Below, one piece after another: positions 7,062 through 15,432 of a stretch of 64,000 nt of DNA. Within the stretch, counting starts at the first letter, position 1, and each line of letters begins with the position of its first letter. The position numbers and the translations under genes are program-made. Below the pieces are notes generated by a model. It saw nothing but the letters and a program-made list of their open reading frames with translations, had not been told where the DNA came from and made no database searches. Source of the DNA: Ectothiorhodospira magna (GTDB lineage: Bacteria; Pseudomonadota; Gammaproteobacteria; Ectothiorhodospirales; Ectothiorhodospiraceae); the NCBI RefSeq assembly GCF_900110965.1, contig NZ_FOFO01000015.1:19131-83130 (forward strand), in the 5' to 3' direction.

Positions 7062-9221
7062 ATGCCGCACGTCCGGCGAATGCCGAATCGACTCAGATTG
7101 ACCGCATTGGCCACCGGGGTTTCATTTGCCCTGGCCTCGCCCGCAGCCCTGGCCCAACAGGCCGTGGAAATGCCGGCCATGGTGGTGACCGCCGGTGGCT
7201 TCCAGCAGGAAATCGTCAATGCACCGGCCAGCATCACGGTGGTCACCCGCGAAGAACTGGAACAGAAACAGATCACCAACATCGCAGACGCCCTACGGGG
7301 CATCGAAGGCGTGGATATCAACGGCCTGGATGCACGCAGCAACAAGACGGGCAACCGAACCATCAGCCTGCGCGGACTGCCCAGCGAATACACTCTGGTT
7401 CTGATCGACGGACGCCGCCAGAATGTCCCCGGCACCGTGGCCCCCAATGCCTTCGTGGACTCCGCCTCGGTCTTCTTCCCCCCGGTAGCCGCCATCGAAC
7501 GCATCGAAGTCATCCGCGGCCCCATGTCCACCCTCTATGGTGCCGATGCCCTGGGCGGTGTGGTCAACATCATCACCCGCAAGCCTGGCGAGCACTGGGG
7601 CGGTTCAGCCTCCCTGAGCAGCACTTTCCAGAGTGATGCGGAATTCGGCGGCAACACCACCCTGGAAGCCTATGCCGCCGGCCCCCTGGTGGAAGACCGG
7701 CTCTCGCTGCAGGTGTATGGCCGACTGTACGAGCGCGCCGAATCGCGGATCACCTGGCCTGGGCAGAACGAAAGCCTGGTGGACAACCGGACCATGGGAC
7801 AAAACCCCGCCGGCGCCAATGTGGAAACCTTCGGTGGACGCCTGACCCTGACCCCCAACGTGGACAATGACATCTCCCTGGGGGTCGATATCACCCGTCA
7901 GACCTACAACAATGATCGCGGCCAGCTGGGGCGCATCCGCCAGAACAATGCCGGCGCCTTCCGGGATGGTTATGACAAGGAGCTGGGATTCGAGCGGGAC
8001 CAGGTCTACCTGGCCCATACCGGACGTTACGAGATCGGTATCCTGGAATCCGCCCTCACCTACAACCGCACCGAAACCACGGGCAGGACCATTCCTGAAA
8101 ATGCCGTGGGGTCGGCTTCGCCCGGGCTGGTGGTGGGCGCAGACCGCAAGCTGGAAAGTGAAACGACCATTCTGGATACCAAGCTCATCACCTTCGTCGG
8201 TGACCACACCCTCTCATTGGGTGCCCAGTACATTGATGCGCGCATGGAGGACGGCATCCCTCAGAGCACCTTCAAGAACCGGCAGTGGGGTGTCTTTGTC
8301 GAAGACGAGTGGGCCATGACCCAGCAGTTTGCCCTGACCGGCGGCCTGCGCTACGACAATCACGATGCCTTTGGTGGACAGGTCACGCCGCGTCTTTACG
8401 GTGTCTGGAACGCCTCTCCCGCCTAGACCCTCAAGGGTGGCGTGGGACGCGGTTACCGTGCCCCCTACCTGGAACAGCTGCACGACGGCATCATCGGCTA
8501 TGGCGGAAACGGCGAAATCGCGCTGTTCGGAAACCCGGATCTCGATCCGGAGATCAGTACCAACTACGAAGTCGCTGCCCTGTTTGACAACCGGGCCGGC
8601 CTGAACCTGCAGGCCACCCTGTTCTATACCAATATCGAAGACAAGATCGAGCGTCCCACCGGGGCATCGGGCATGCCCGATGAGCCCAGCAACATCGGTG
8701 AAGCACGGATTCGGGGTGTGGAACTCAACGGTCGCTGGCAGTTCGCGCCCCACTGGCAGGTGGCCGCCAACTACACCTATACCGATAGCGAAGTCACCTC
8801 CTCCATCGTCAGGGGCTTTGAGAAAGGTGATCCCCTGTACAGCATCCCGGAACACATGATCAATACCCGCCTCTCGTGGCAGACCACCCCGGCCCTGAGC
8901 ACCTTCCTGGATGTGGAATACCGCAGCAGCCGATTCCGCCCGGACAGCTTCCATGAGCCCCATCTTGGAGGCAGTGCGCAGGGTGCCGCCGAAGCCCTGG
9001 GGGATTTCAAGGGCTATACCCTGGTGGATCTTGGCGCCACCTATCGGTTCAACCGCCATGTTTCCGTCACCGGCGTGGTCCACAACCTGCTGGACAAGGA
9101 TTTCAACGACTATCGCGCCTATCCCTTGCGCAATGATCCGGGTACCACAGCTTACAGCAATGTCTATAACCAGCTGCTGGAACCTCGCAGGCTGTGGGTT
9201 TCCATGAACGTGGATTTCTAG
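7062..9221 (+). pseudogene. TonB-dependent catecholate/CirA-like receptor interrupted by an in-frame TAG
   Basis: The reading frame encodes an outer-membrane siderophore or iron-complex receptor of about 719 residues. It has a signal peptide (LTALATGVSFALASPAALAQ), a TonB-box-like PAMVVTA, a plug domain with LRGIEGVDI, ISLRGLPSEYTLVLIDGRR and RIEVIRGPMSTLYGADALGG, then a 22-strand-type barrel ending RRLWVSMNVDF. A single TAG at 8424-8426 (residue 455) breaks it. The frame continues without shift, and the flanks NASPA and TLKGGVGRGYRAP show where relatives carry Trp, so TGG to TAG is the simplest change. The truncated 454-residue product would lack half the barrel and its C-terminal sorting Phe. 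Sequencing error or amber suppression remain possible. The start is not certain (another Met lies at 7080). Confidence 0.85.
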
Positions 9222-9270
9222 TCCTGACACTCCACCCCGGCCCAGGCCCTGAGAGCCAGGGCCGGATGCC

Positions 9271-9471
9271 TCACTTGGTCAGAATCAGCTTCCCCTTGCT
9301 GGTGACCCGCAGGGTATAGATCTCGCCCTGGTGCTCGATCCGCAGCTGGCGACGCCCCTCCAGCAGATCCGCGCTGGAAAGCAAGCGGATGCCTTGGGAA
9401 GATGCCGGTTGCCTCTCTGCTTCCCGTCCCTCCCGCGCTTCGGTTGCAGGGTATTTTTGCTGCTGGTTCAT
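9271..9471 (-). CDS. hemP: Hemin uptake protein HemP
   Basis: This small 66-residue protein has a C-terminal HemP domain: LLSSADLLEGRRQLRIEHQG followed by the family ending LRVTSKGKLILTK. HemP family members are short, iron-regulated and needed for heme use in several proteobacteria; the mechanism is unsettled. The start ATG giving MNQQQKYPATEA has GGAGAG upstream. The frame is open 46 codons further, but that part overlaps the promoter and Fur box. The gene converges on the damaged TonB receptor gene, and no heme ABC transporter or heme receptor lies beside it. It is transcribed from its own Fur-box promoter downstream of the diguanylate cyclase gene. Confidence 0.88.
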   Translation of the reverse strand: MNQQQKYPATEAREGREAERQPASSQGIRLLSSADLLEGRRQLRIEHQGEIYTLRVTSKGKLILTK

Positions 9472-9548
9472 TGAGACAATCTCTCCACGCCGAAGTCTGC
9501 CCATGCCGCCGGCAGGCCCATGATCAAACACGAATTGGAGATATTGTT

Positions 9549-9572
9549 GTTGATAATCATTATTATTGTCAA
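9549..9572 (-). promoter_or_regulatory. Fur box within the hemP promoter
   Basis: The 19-mer at 9552-9570 matches the consensus iron box at about 15 of 19 positions by hand count. On the minus strand TTGACA at 9572-9567 is a -35, and AACAAT about 18 bases on is a weak -10, so the Fur site lies in the spacer, the usual place for repression of hemP. Confidence 0.75.
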
Positions 9573-9605
9573 ACTTTATAACGCCATTATTAGCGTTATA
9601 GAAGA

Positions 9606-10892
9606 TCAACCACCCGGTTCCGATGCAATGCGCACCTGATCCCGACCTGCCGACTTGGCTTCGTACAGTGCCTCATCGGCCCGGTGCAGCATGTCCTCCA
9701 ACCCCCGGCCCGGCGCGGTGGCCAATCCGACACTCATGGTCAGGCGTAGCGCTGCATCCTTGATGTTCAACTGCATGGATTTCACTTCATTGCGCAATTT
9801 TTCCGCCAGCAACCGGGCTTCGTCGACGGATAGATTCTGGGCGACTACACAAAATTCCTCCCCGCCGTAGCGGGCCAGGATATCCGACTTGCGCGTCACC
9901 TTGCCCAGATGACGGGCCACCGCCCGCAACACCTCGTCTCCACCAAAATGACCAAAGCGATCATTGATGCTTTTGAAATGATCCAGATCCATCAACACCA
10001 CCGCCAATCCCTTCCCTTCCCGAAGCGCGGTATCAAACAACATCTGACCTGCCTCCGCCAAATAACGGCGGTTGTGCAAACCGGTCAGCGGATCCCGATT
10101 GGCACTTTCCTCCATGCTACGGATCAGTTCGATCAGTTCCACGTTCTGGTTGACCCGGACAAAGAACTCCTCTTCCAAAAAGGGGCGCTTGATGAAATCG
10201 TTGGCTCCAGCCTTGAGCAGACGGGCAGAGAGCATGCCCGAACCGTAGCTGGACATGCCAATGATGCACAGGTGACTGCGGGAATAGCGTTGCCGGATAC
10301 GGCCAATCAACGTCACCCCATCCATGCCGGGCATGTTTTGATCACATAAAATCAAACGGATATCTTCGTGCCGCTCCAACTGGGCCAGGGCGGCGGCCCC
10401 ATCCCGGGCTTCCAGCAGGCGATAACCATAGCGGCGCAACAGCTCCGTCAAATAGGCACGGGCAGAATTGGAATCGTCCACCACCAACACGCTGATGTGA
10501 CGGTTGCGATAGATGCGCTCCACCGTGCGCACCACATGCTCGATCTCCGAGGGGTTGGTCTTGTTCACATAATCCACAATGCCCATGTCCATCAGGCCGT
10601 CCCGCTCGTTGTCGTCCAATCCGGCAGTGAGCACCAGCACCGGCACCCCCTGGGACATGACCCAAGGCACCACCTCCCCATCGGGGGCATCGGGCAAATT
10701 AAGATCCAGCACCGCCAAAAACAGATCATGCCGGTTGGCCAGTACCACCTGACGGGCTTCCTCCAGGGTGCCAGCCACTTTCACCACCACCCCATCAATC
10801 AGACCAATCCGGTCCGCCAGCAGACCCGCTACCGAGCGACTGTCTTCCACCACCAGCAGCGTGTGGCCACGCTTGTCCACGTCAATTACCAT
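9606..10892 (-). CDS. Diguanylate cyclase with two receiver domains
   Basis: This 428-residue soluble signalling enzyme makes cyclic di-GMP. Receiver 1 covers about residues 10-125 (phospho-Asp in AVLDLNLPD), receiver 2 about 132-250 (LCDQNMPGMDG), then a GGDEF domain from about 268 with the active-site motif GGEEF. An inhibitory I-site RKSD stands five residues before GGEEF, so product feedback is expected. This architecture resembles PleD/WspR-type response regulators. No cognate histidine kinase is adjacent, so the input is unknown. It ends 54 bases before the hemP -10/Fur region on the same strand. The proximity to iron genes may be accidental. Confidence 0.92.
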   Translation of the reverse strand: MVIDVDKRGHTLLVVEDSRSVAGLLADRIGLIDGVVVKVAGTLEEARQVVLANRHDLFLAVLDLNLPDAPDGEVVPWVMSQGVPVLVLTAGLDDNERDGLMDMGIVDYVNKTNPSEIEHVVRTVERIYRNRHISVLVVDDSNSARAYLTELLRRYGYRLLEARDGAAALAQLERHEDIRLILCDQNMPGMDGVTLIGRIRQRYSRSHLCIIGMSSYGSGMLSARLLKAGANDFIKRPFLEEEFFVRVNQNVELIELIRSMEESANRDPLTGLHNRRYLAEAGQMLFDTALREGKGLAVVLMDLDHFKSINDRFGHFGGDEVLRAVARHLGKVTRKSDILARYGGEEFCVVAQNLSVDEARLLAEKLRNEVKSMQLNIKDAALRLTMSVGLATAPGRGLEDMLHRADEALYEAKSAGRDQVRIASEPGG

Positions 10893-11000
10893 GGGTCACC
10901 TTGGTCTTTCAGGGCATATTTGTGAAAATATCAGCATAACCTAGCCGACACCCCTGTTCCTATCATGCCAAACAGGCAGTGGCTGCCATCAGAGCGCCAA

Positions 11001-11092
11001 CTACCCCCGACTGAAGTCGGGGGCTTGTGAGAGCAAGCCGGGTTGACCCGCCTGAGCAGGACGCTCGAAAGGGGCTACGTTTGCAACAGGTC
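11001..11092 (-). mobile_element. Solitary IS200/IS605-type (TnpB-associated) right-end-like hairpin cluster
   Basis: A 9-bp perfect stem (CCCCCGACT at 11004-11012, AGTCGGGGG at 11015-11023) is followed by further small hairpins: GCTTG/CAAGC, CGGGT/ACCCG and CCTG/CAGG. Together with flanking CAACTACC this closely resembles the right end of IS200/IS605 elements that carry tnpB, from memory. Read on the minus strand, it has the order seen where the omega-RNA scaffold ends. No transposase or tnpB frame is present between the diguanylate cyclase and frdA, so it is a remnant or non-autonomous end. A chance hairpin is less likely given the repeated occurrences in this window. Confidence 0.5.
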
Positions 11093-11102
11093 ATGAATTT
11101 TT

Positions 11103-11113
11103 TGATCTGATCA
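11103..11113. promoter_or_regulatory. Palindrome upstream of frdA
   Basis: TGATC-T-GATCA is a perfect inverted repeat 63 bases before frdA and could be an operator. It resembles an FNR/CRP site but with a 3-base centre between TTGAT and ATCAG instead of 4, so I do not name the regulator. Confidence 0.3.
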
Positions 11114-11175
11114 GGCGATGCTCAGCCGTGGAATGCGCTAAAGTTTCTCCACACCCTCCACAACGGGATCATTCC

Positions 11176-12936
11176 ATGCAGGTTATCCAGTCCGACGTGG
11201 TCATCATCGGCGGCGGCGGTGCCGGACTCCGGGCCGCCATCGCTGTGGCACAGGAAGCCCCAGGGCTATCCGTGGCCCTGGTTTCCAAGGTTGTCCCCAT
11301 GCGCAGCCACACCGTCGCCGCCGAAGGCGGCTCTGCCGGGGTGATTCACCCGGACGACAGTCTGGACAAGCATTTCGACGACACCGTCTCCGGCGGCGAC
11401 TGGCTCTGCGAGCAGGACGTGGTGGAGTACTTTGTCGGCCAGTGTACCCGGGAAATGATCCAGCTGGAACAATGGGGCTGTCCCTGGAGCCGCCGGGACG
11501 ACGGCAGCATCAACGTGCGCTTCTTCGGCGGCATGAAATCCCCCCGCACCTGGTTTGCCGCCGACAAGACCGGCTTTCACATCCTCCACACCCTGTTCCA
11601 GACCTCGCTGCAATTCCCCGCCATCCGGCGCCATGACGAGTTCTTCTGTACCGATCTGTTGGTGGAAGATGGCCGCCTGCAGGGGGTGCTGGCCCTGTGC
11701 ATCGCCACCGGCGAACCGGTGCTGTTCCAGTGCAAGGCGGCGGTGCTGGCCACCGGCGGCGCCAGCCGGGTCTTCGGCCAGAACACCAATGCCGGCATCG
11801 TCACCGGCGAGGGCATGGGCATGGCCTACGCCCAGGGCGTCCCCCTGCGGGACATGGAGTTCGTGCAATGGCACCCCACCGCCCTGCCCGGCAGCGGCAT
11901 CCTCATGACCGAAGGCTGCCGCGGCGAAGGCGGTATCCTGCTCAACAAGGACGGCCACCGCTACCTGCAGGACTACGGCCTGGGTCCCCTGGACCCGTGG
12001 CCCCGCCCCCGCGCCATGGAACTGGGCCCCCGGGACCGCCTGTCCCAGGCTTTCTGGCACGAGGACCAGGCTGGCCGCACCCTGCAGACCCCCCACGGCA
12101 CGGCGGTCCATCTGGACCTGCGCCACCTGGGGGAAAAGAAGATCATGGAACGCCTGCCCATGATCTGCGAACTGGCTCGCACCTTTGCCGCCGTGGACCC
12201 GGTCACCGCCCCCATTCCGGTGCGGCCCGCCGTGCACTACACCATGGGCGGCGTACTCTGCGATGTCCATGGCGCCACGCCGCTGCCCGGCCTCTACGCC
12301 GCCGGCGAATGCAGCAGCGTGGGCATCCATGGCGCCAATCGCCTGGGCTCCAACTCCCTGGCTGAGCTGCTGGTCTTTGGCCGTGCCGCTGGCCTGTCCG
12401 CCGCCCGCCATGCCCGTGAAACCCCTGACGCTTCCGCCGCGCTCCAGGCCCAGGCCGAAAGCCGGGCCGCCGTGCATCTGGACATGCTGCGCCGGGAAGG
12501 CGGCACCCGGGTGGCCCAGCTGCGCCAACGGCTGCACGAGATCATGGAAGCCGGCGTCGGCATCGTCCGCGAAGGGCCGCGCATGGCACAGGCCTGCGAA
12601 CAACTGGCACAGCTGCGGGAACAGTTCCGAGCCGGGGTGGCCCTGGATGACCGAGGCCGTGCCTTCAACACCGAATGGCTCACCGCCATCGAACTGGGCC
12701 ATACCCTGCAGGTGGCCGAGGCCATGGCCCATGCCGCCCTGCTGCGACAGGAATCCCGCGGTGCCCACATGCGCATCGACGGTTTCGAGGCCCGGGACGA
12801 TGAACGGTTTTTGTGTCATTCCCTCATCCACAGCCAGGGCGACGCCCCGCCCCGGGTGACCCACAGCCCGGTCACCATCACCCGCTCCCAGCCCAAGGCG
12901 CGGGTCTACGGCGGCGCCGCCCAGAACCAGTCATAA
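11176..12936 (+). CDS. frdA: Fumarate reductase flavoprotein subunit
   Basis: This is the catalytic FAD subunit of quinol:fumarate reductase, which reduces fumarate to succinate with electrons from the quinol pool. The 586-residue protein begins MQVIQSDVVIIGGGGAGLRA (FAD-binding Rossmann). It carries MRSHTVAAEGG with the His that covalently holds FAD, the catalytic HPTALP and RGEGGILLN segments, and GANRLGSNSLAELLVFG near the C-terminal FAD contact. I chose ATG 11176 because 16 extra codons upstream lack family similarity. It is the first gene of frdABCD. The presence of two short FrdC/FrdD-type anchors points to fumarate reductase and not to succinate dehydrogenase, although the complex can work both ways. 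Confidence 0.93.
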   Translation: MQVIQSDVVIIGGGGAGLRAAIAVAQEAPGLSVALVSKVVPMRSHTVAAEGGSAGVIHPDDSLDKHFDDTVSGGDWLCEQDVVEYFVGQCTREMIQLEQWGCPWSRRDDGSINVRFFGGMKSPRTWFAADKTGFHILHTLFQTSLQFPAIRRHDEFFCTDLLVEDGRLQGVLALCIATGEPVLFQCKAAVLATGGASRVFGQNTNAGIVTGEGMGMAYAQGVPLRDMEFVQWHPTALPGSGILMTEGCRGEGGILLNKDGHRYLQDYGLGPLDPWPRPRAMELGPRDRLSQAFWHEDQAGRTLQTPHGTAVHLDLRHLGEKKIMERLPMICELARTFAAVDPVTAPIPVRPAVHYTMGGVLCDVHGATPLPGLYAAGECSSVGIHGANRLGSNSLAELLVFGRAAGLSAARHARETPDASAALQAQAESRAAVHLDMLRREGGTRVAQLRQRLHEIMEAGVGIVREGPRMAQACEQLAQLREQFRAGVALDDRGRAFNTEWLTAIELGHTLQVAEAMAHAALLRQESRGAHMRIDGFEARDDERFLCHSLIHSQGDAPPRVTHSPVTITRSQPKARVYGGAAQNQS

Positions 12937-12948
12937 TCGGGGGATACC

Positions 12949-13701
12949 GTGAGTCAAACCCGCACCATCATGATCGAGTGCCTGCGTTATGATCCCGAGC
13001 AGGACCAGGCCCCCCATTACCGGACCTATGAGGTTCCCTTCACCGATGAGATGTCGGTGCTGGAAGGGCTGCAATACATCAAGGACCATCTGGACGGCAG
13101 CCTCACCTTCCGCTGGTCCTGTCGCATGGCCATCTGCGGCAGCTGCGGCTGCATGGTCAACCACCAGCCCATCCTGAGCTGCCAGAGCTTCCTGCGGGAC
13201 TACTACCCGGCCCGCATCCGGGTGGAACCCCTGGAGCACTTCCCCATCGTCAAGGATCTGGTCATCGACCAGAGCGACTTTCTGGGCAAGCTGGAATCCG
13301 TCACGCCCTACCTGGTCCCGGCCCAGCCACTCACCCCGGAGGACGGCCCCAACCTGCAAACGCCCCGGCAGATCGAGGACTACCTGGGGTATGCCCAGTG
13401 CATCAACTGCCTGCTCTGCTACGCCGCCTGCCCCCAATACGGCCTTAATCATGAGTTCACCGGACCGGCCGCCCTGGCCCTGCTGGCCCGCTACAACGCC
13501 GACTCCCGGGATGCCGGACAAAAAACCCGCATGGCGGTGGTCAATGCCGAGGAAGGCGTCTGGGGCTGTACCCTGGTGGGGCTGTGTTCGGAGGTCTGTC
13601 CCAAGCATGTGGACCCGGCCCGGGCCATCAACCGCAACAAGATCAACAGCACCCAGGATTACTTTTTGCGCTTTCTGATGCCCTTCGGGAGGGGTTCTTG
13701 A
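12949..13701 (+). CDS. frdB: Fumarate reductase iron-sulfur subunit
   Basis: This 250-residue electron-transfer subunit sits between FrdA and the membrane anchors. The N-terminal ferredoxin domain has the [2Fe-2S] ligands in SCRMAICGSCGC and the later Cys in ILSCQSF. The C-terminal domain has CINCLLCYAACP and CTLVGLCSEVCPKHVDP for the [4Fe-4S] and [3Fe-4S] clusters. Translation begins at GTG, 12 bases after frdA, behind TCGGGGGA. The stop overlaps frdC as TGATG. All cluster ligands are intact. Confidence 0.94.
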   Translation: MSQTRTIMIECLRYDPEQDQAPHYRTYEVPFTDEMSVLEGLQYIKDHLDGSLTFRWSCRMAICGSCGCMVNHQPILSCQSFLRDYYPARIRVEPLEHFPIVKDLVIDQSDFLGKLESVTPYLVPAQPLTPEDGPNLQTPRQIEDYLGYAQCINCLLCYAACPQYGLNHEFTGPAALALLARYNADSRDAGQKTRMAVVNAEEGVWGCTLVGLCSEVCPKHVDPARAINRNKINSTQDYFLRFLMPFGRGS

Positions 13702-14099
13702 TGACGCCTGCACCCAAGACCTACGTCCGCCCCATGAACCGCTGGTGGATGCGACACCCCGCCTACCGCCGCTACCTGCTGCGGGAAGGCACCAGCGTGA
13801 TGGTGGCGGCCTATGCCCTGTTCCTGCTCGCCGGCATGGTCTGCCTGGTGCTGGGAGAAACCGCCTTCAACCTGTGGCGGGGCTTTTTGCAATCGCCGGT
13901 GTCGGTGATCTTCCATCTGGCGGCCCTGGCGGCCTTCGCCTTCCATGCCTGGACCTGGTTCAAGGTTATGCCCCTGACCACGCCCCCGATACGATTCCGG
14001 GGCCAGCCGGTCCCTGACCGGATGATCTTCCGCGCCGCCCTCTGGGCCTGGGGCATCGCCTCTGTGGCCCTTCTGGTGCTTGCCATGAGGTTTCTGTGA
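13701..14099 (+). CDS. frdC: Fumarate reductase membrane subunit C
   Basis: This 132-residue inner-membrane anchor has three predicted transmembrane helices at about residues 33-55, 65-88 and 108-130. The N-terminal TYVRPMNRWWMRHPAYRRYLLREGTS matches the FrdC pattern, where conserved Arg/Glu residues near the first helix line the quinone site. It overlaps frdB and frdD by TGATG-type junctions, so the four subunits should be made in balance. No heme-ligating His pair typical of diheme SdhC/FrdC types is evident, in keeping with the E. coli-like heme-free enzyme. Confidence 0.88.
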   Translation: MTPAPKTYVRPMNRWWMRHPAYRRYLLREGTSVMVAAYALFLLAGMVCLVLGETAFNLWRGFLQSPVSVIFHLAALAAFAFHAWTWFKVMPLTTPPIRFRGQPVPDRMIFRAALWAWGIASVALLVLAMRFL

Positions 14100-14461
14100 T
14101 GAGAACCCGTTCCCACGAACCCATCGTCTGGTCCCTGTTCGGCGCCGGCGGGGTCTTTGCCGCCCTGCTGGGCACCATGCTGGTCCTGATCATCGGCATC
14201 CTTGTCCCCATGGGGCTGGGTTTTGGTCCCGAGGCCATGCATTACGACAGCCTGCGCGGCCTGTTCGGCCATCCCCTGCCGGCCCTGGGCCTGGCGGTGG
14301 TCATCAGTCTGTTCCTGTTCCACGGCGCCCACCGCATTTACCACACCCTCCATGACCTTGGCATCCCCGCCTCGAAAAAGATGATGCTGGCCTGCTACGG
14401 CAGCGCCGCCGCCGGCTCCGGCGTGGCCCTGCTGCTGGCGGGAATGCTGGTGGTGTTCTGA
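14099..14461 (+). CDS. frdD: Fumarate reductase membrane subunit D
   Basis: This second membrane anchor of the fumarate reductase complex has 120 residues and three hydrophobic helices (about 15-40, 60-80, 95-119). The sequence RSHEPIVWSLFGAGGVFAAL is characteristic of FrdD. The start is either ATG at 14099, overlapping the frdC stop as TGATG, or GTG one codon earlier; I prefer the ATG. It is followed after only 4 bases by the XpaC-like gene, so transcription may continue into the XpaC/TelA group. No terminator is visible there. Confidence 0.88.
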   Translation: MRTRSHEPIVWSLFGAGGVFAALLGTMLVLIIGILVPMGLGFGPEAMHYDSLRGLFGHPLPALGLAVVISLFLFHGAHRIYHTLHDLGIPASKKMMLACYGSAAAGSGVALLLAGMLVVF

Positions 14462-14465
14462 AAGC

Positions 14466-15410
14466 ATGTCCGGGTTCTTACAAGGTTTTGCCTATGGGCT
14501 GTTCCTGTCCTGCCTGCCCTGGCTGATCATCGGCATGATCAACCCGACACTGGCGCTGCCCACGGAAACACCCACCCGCTGGCAGGTGGCATTGCGCTAT
14601 TGGCTGATCATTCCGTTTATCGCCTTCATCCTCTGGGTCACCTCCCTGTGGGGCGGTTTTTCCCCTTCCTTGTGGGGTTGGCTCGCCGGCCTTGGGGCCA
14701 TTGCGGTGGCGATCCCGGGGGAACGGGCCTGGCGTCGCTGGCGACAGACCCTGGCAGAACGTCGCCGTCAAGCCCGGCAGGCTGCTGAAGCAGCCTCGAA
14801 GCGGGCTGCACTGGAACGCAAGGCCAGAGAACAGGGGCTGGTGGTACTGCAACCGGAACAACCGCCGGCAGAAACCGATGACGTGATTTTGGGGTTATGG
14901 CAGGCCAAGAAGGATTTGCTGGCCCTCAACCGCCCGGACCTGGCCATTCAGGCGGATCGGCTGTACAGCCGCTATCTCCATGTGGATGACCTGCTGCGGG
15001 GCAAGTTCGATCCCAGGGAACTGACCTTTGAACGCGCCCGAACCCTGGTGGCCGAAGCCTGTCGTCATGGGGTGGATACCCTTCAGACCATGGCCTCGGT
15101 CAGCCGGGGGATCAGCGGCATTGATGCACATTACGTCAGACAACGCCTGGACAAGGCATCTGCAAGAATCACCCAGGAAGAGCGGCGAGCTCTGGAACGG
15201 CGTCTGGAACTGGTGGACGATACGGAACGACGCCTGCAGGCCCTTGGCGCCCGTAACGAGGCCATCATGACGGCCCTGGATGATACCGCCGTGGCCGTCT
15301 CTGCTGTCGCCACCGACCGCCCCCAAGCGGCGATGGCCACCCAGCAGGCGCTGAAGGATTTGCAGCAATTTGCCGAAAAGGCTCACCGGTACGGGCGCAC
15401 CGCCCCCTGA
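14466..15410 (+). CDS. XpaC-like membrane/coiled-coil protein, partner of TelA
   Basis: This 314-residue protein has two or three hydrophobic segments at the N-terminus (about 5-27, 43-62, 66-84), then a basic stretch (ERAWRRWRQTLAERRRQARQ) and a long charged helical C-terminal half. The overall plan (N-terminal membrane helices, cytoplasmic coiled coil) and the gene following it (a TelA homologue, 22 bases on) match the xpaC-telA pairs known from many bacteria. The XpaC assignment rests mainly on that context, since no diagnostic residues can be read by eye. The role of the pair is poorly known and has been linked to resistance to toxic anions and envelope stress. It follows frdD closely on the same strand. 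Confidence 0.55.
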   Translation: MSGFLQGFAYGLFLSCLPWLIIGMINPTLALPTETPTRWQVALRYWLIIPFIAFILWVTSLWGGFSPSLWGWLAGLGAIAVAIPGERAWRRWRQTLAERRRQARQAAEAASKRAALERKAREQGLVVLQPEQPPAETDDVILGLWQAKKDLLALNRPDLAIQADRLYSRYLHVDDLLRGKFDPRELTFERARTLVAEACRHGVDTLQTMASVSRGISGIDAHYVRQRLDKASARITQEERRALERRLELVDDTERRLQALGARNEAIMTALDDTAVAVSAVATDRPQAAMATQQALKDLQQFAEKAHRYGRTAP

Positions 15411-15432
15411 ATATTTTAACGGAGCAGCCATC

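Noticed and set aside
8424..8426. TAG read as a recoded amino acid (pyrrolysine or similar)
   Set aside because: Nothing in the window suggests recoding machinery, and a TGG to TAG change at a Trp-like position is simpler.
11100..11114. FNR box before frdA
   Set aside because: The palindrome TGATCTGATCA has only three bases between TTGAT and ATCAG instead of four, so it is listed only as an unassigned palindrome.
11266..12864. Minus-strand frame of 532 codons opposite frdA
   Set aside because: Shadow of frdA in a GC-rich genome. Composition is Gly/His/Gln-rich and no family is recognisable.
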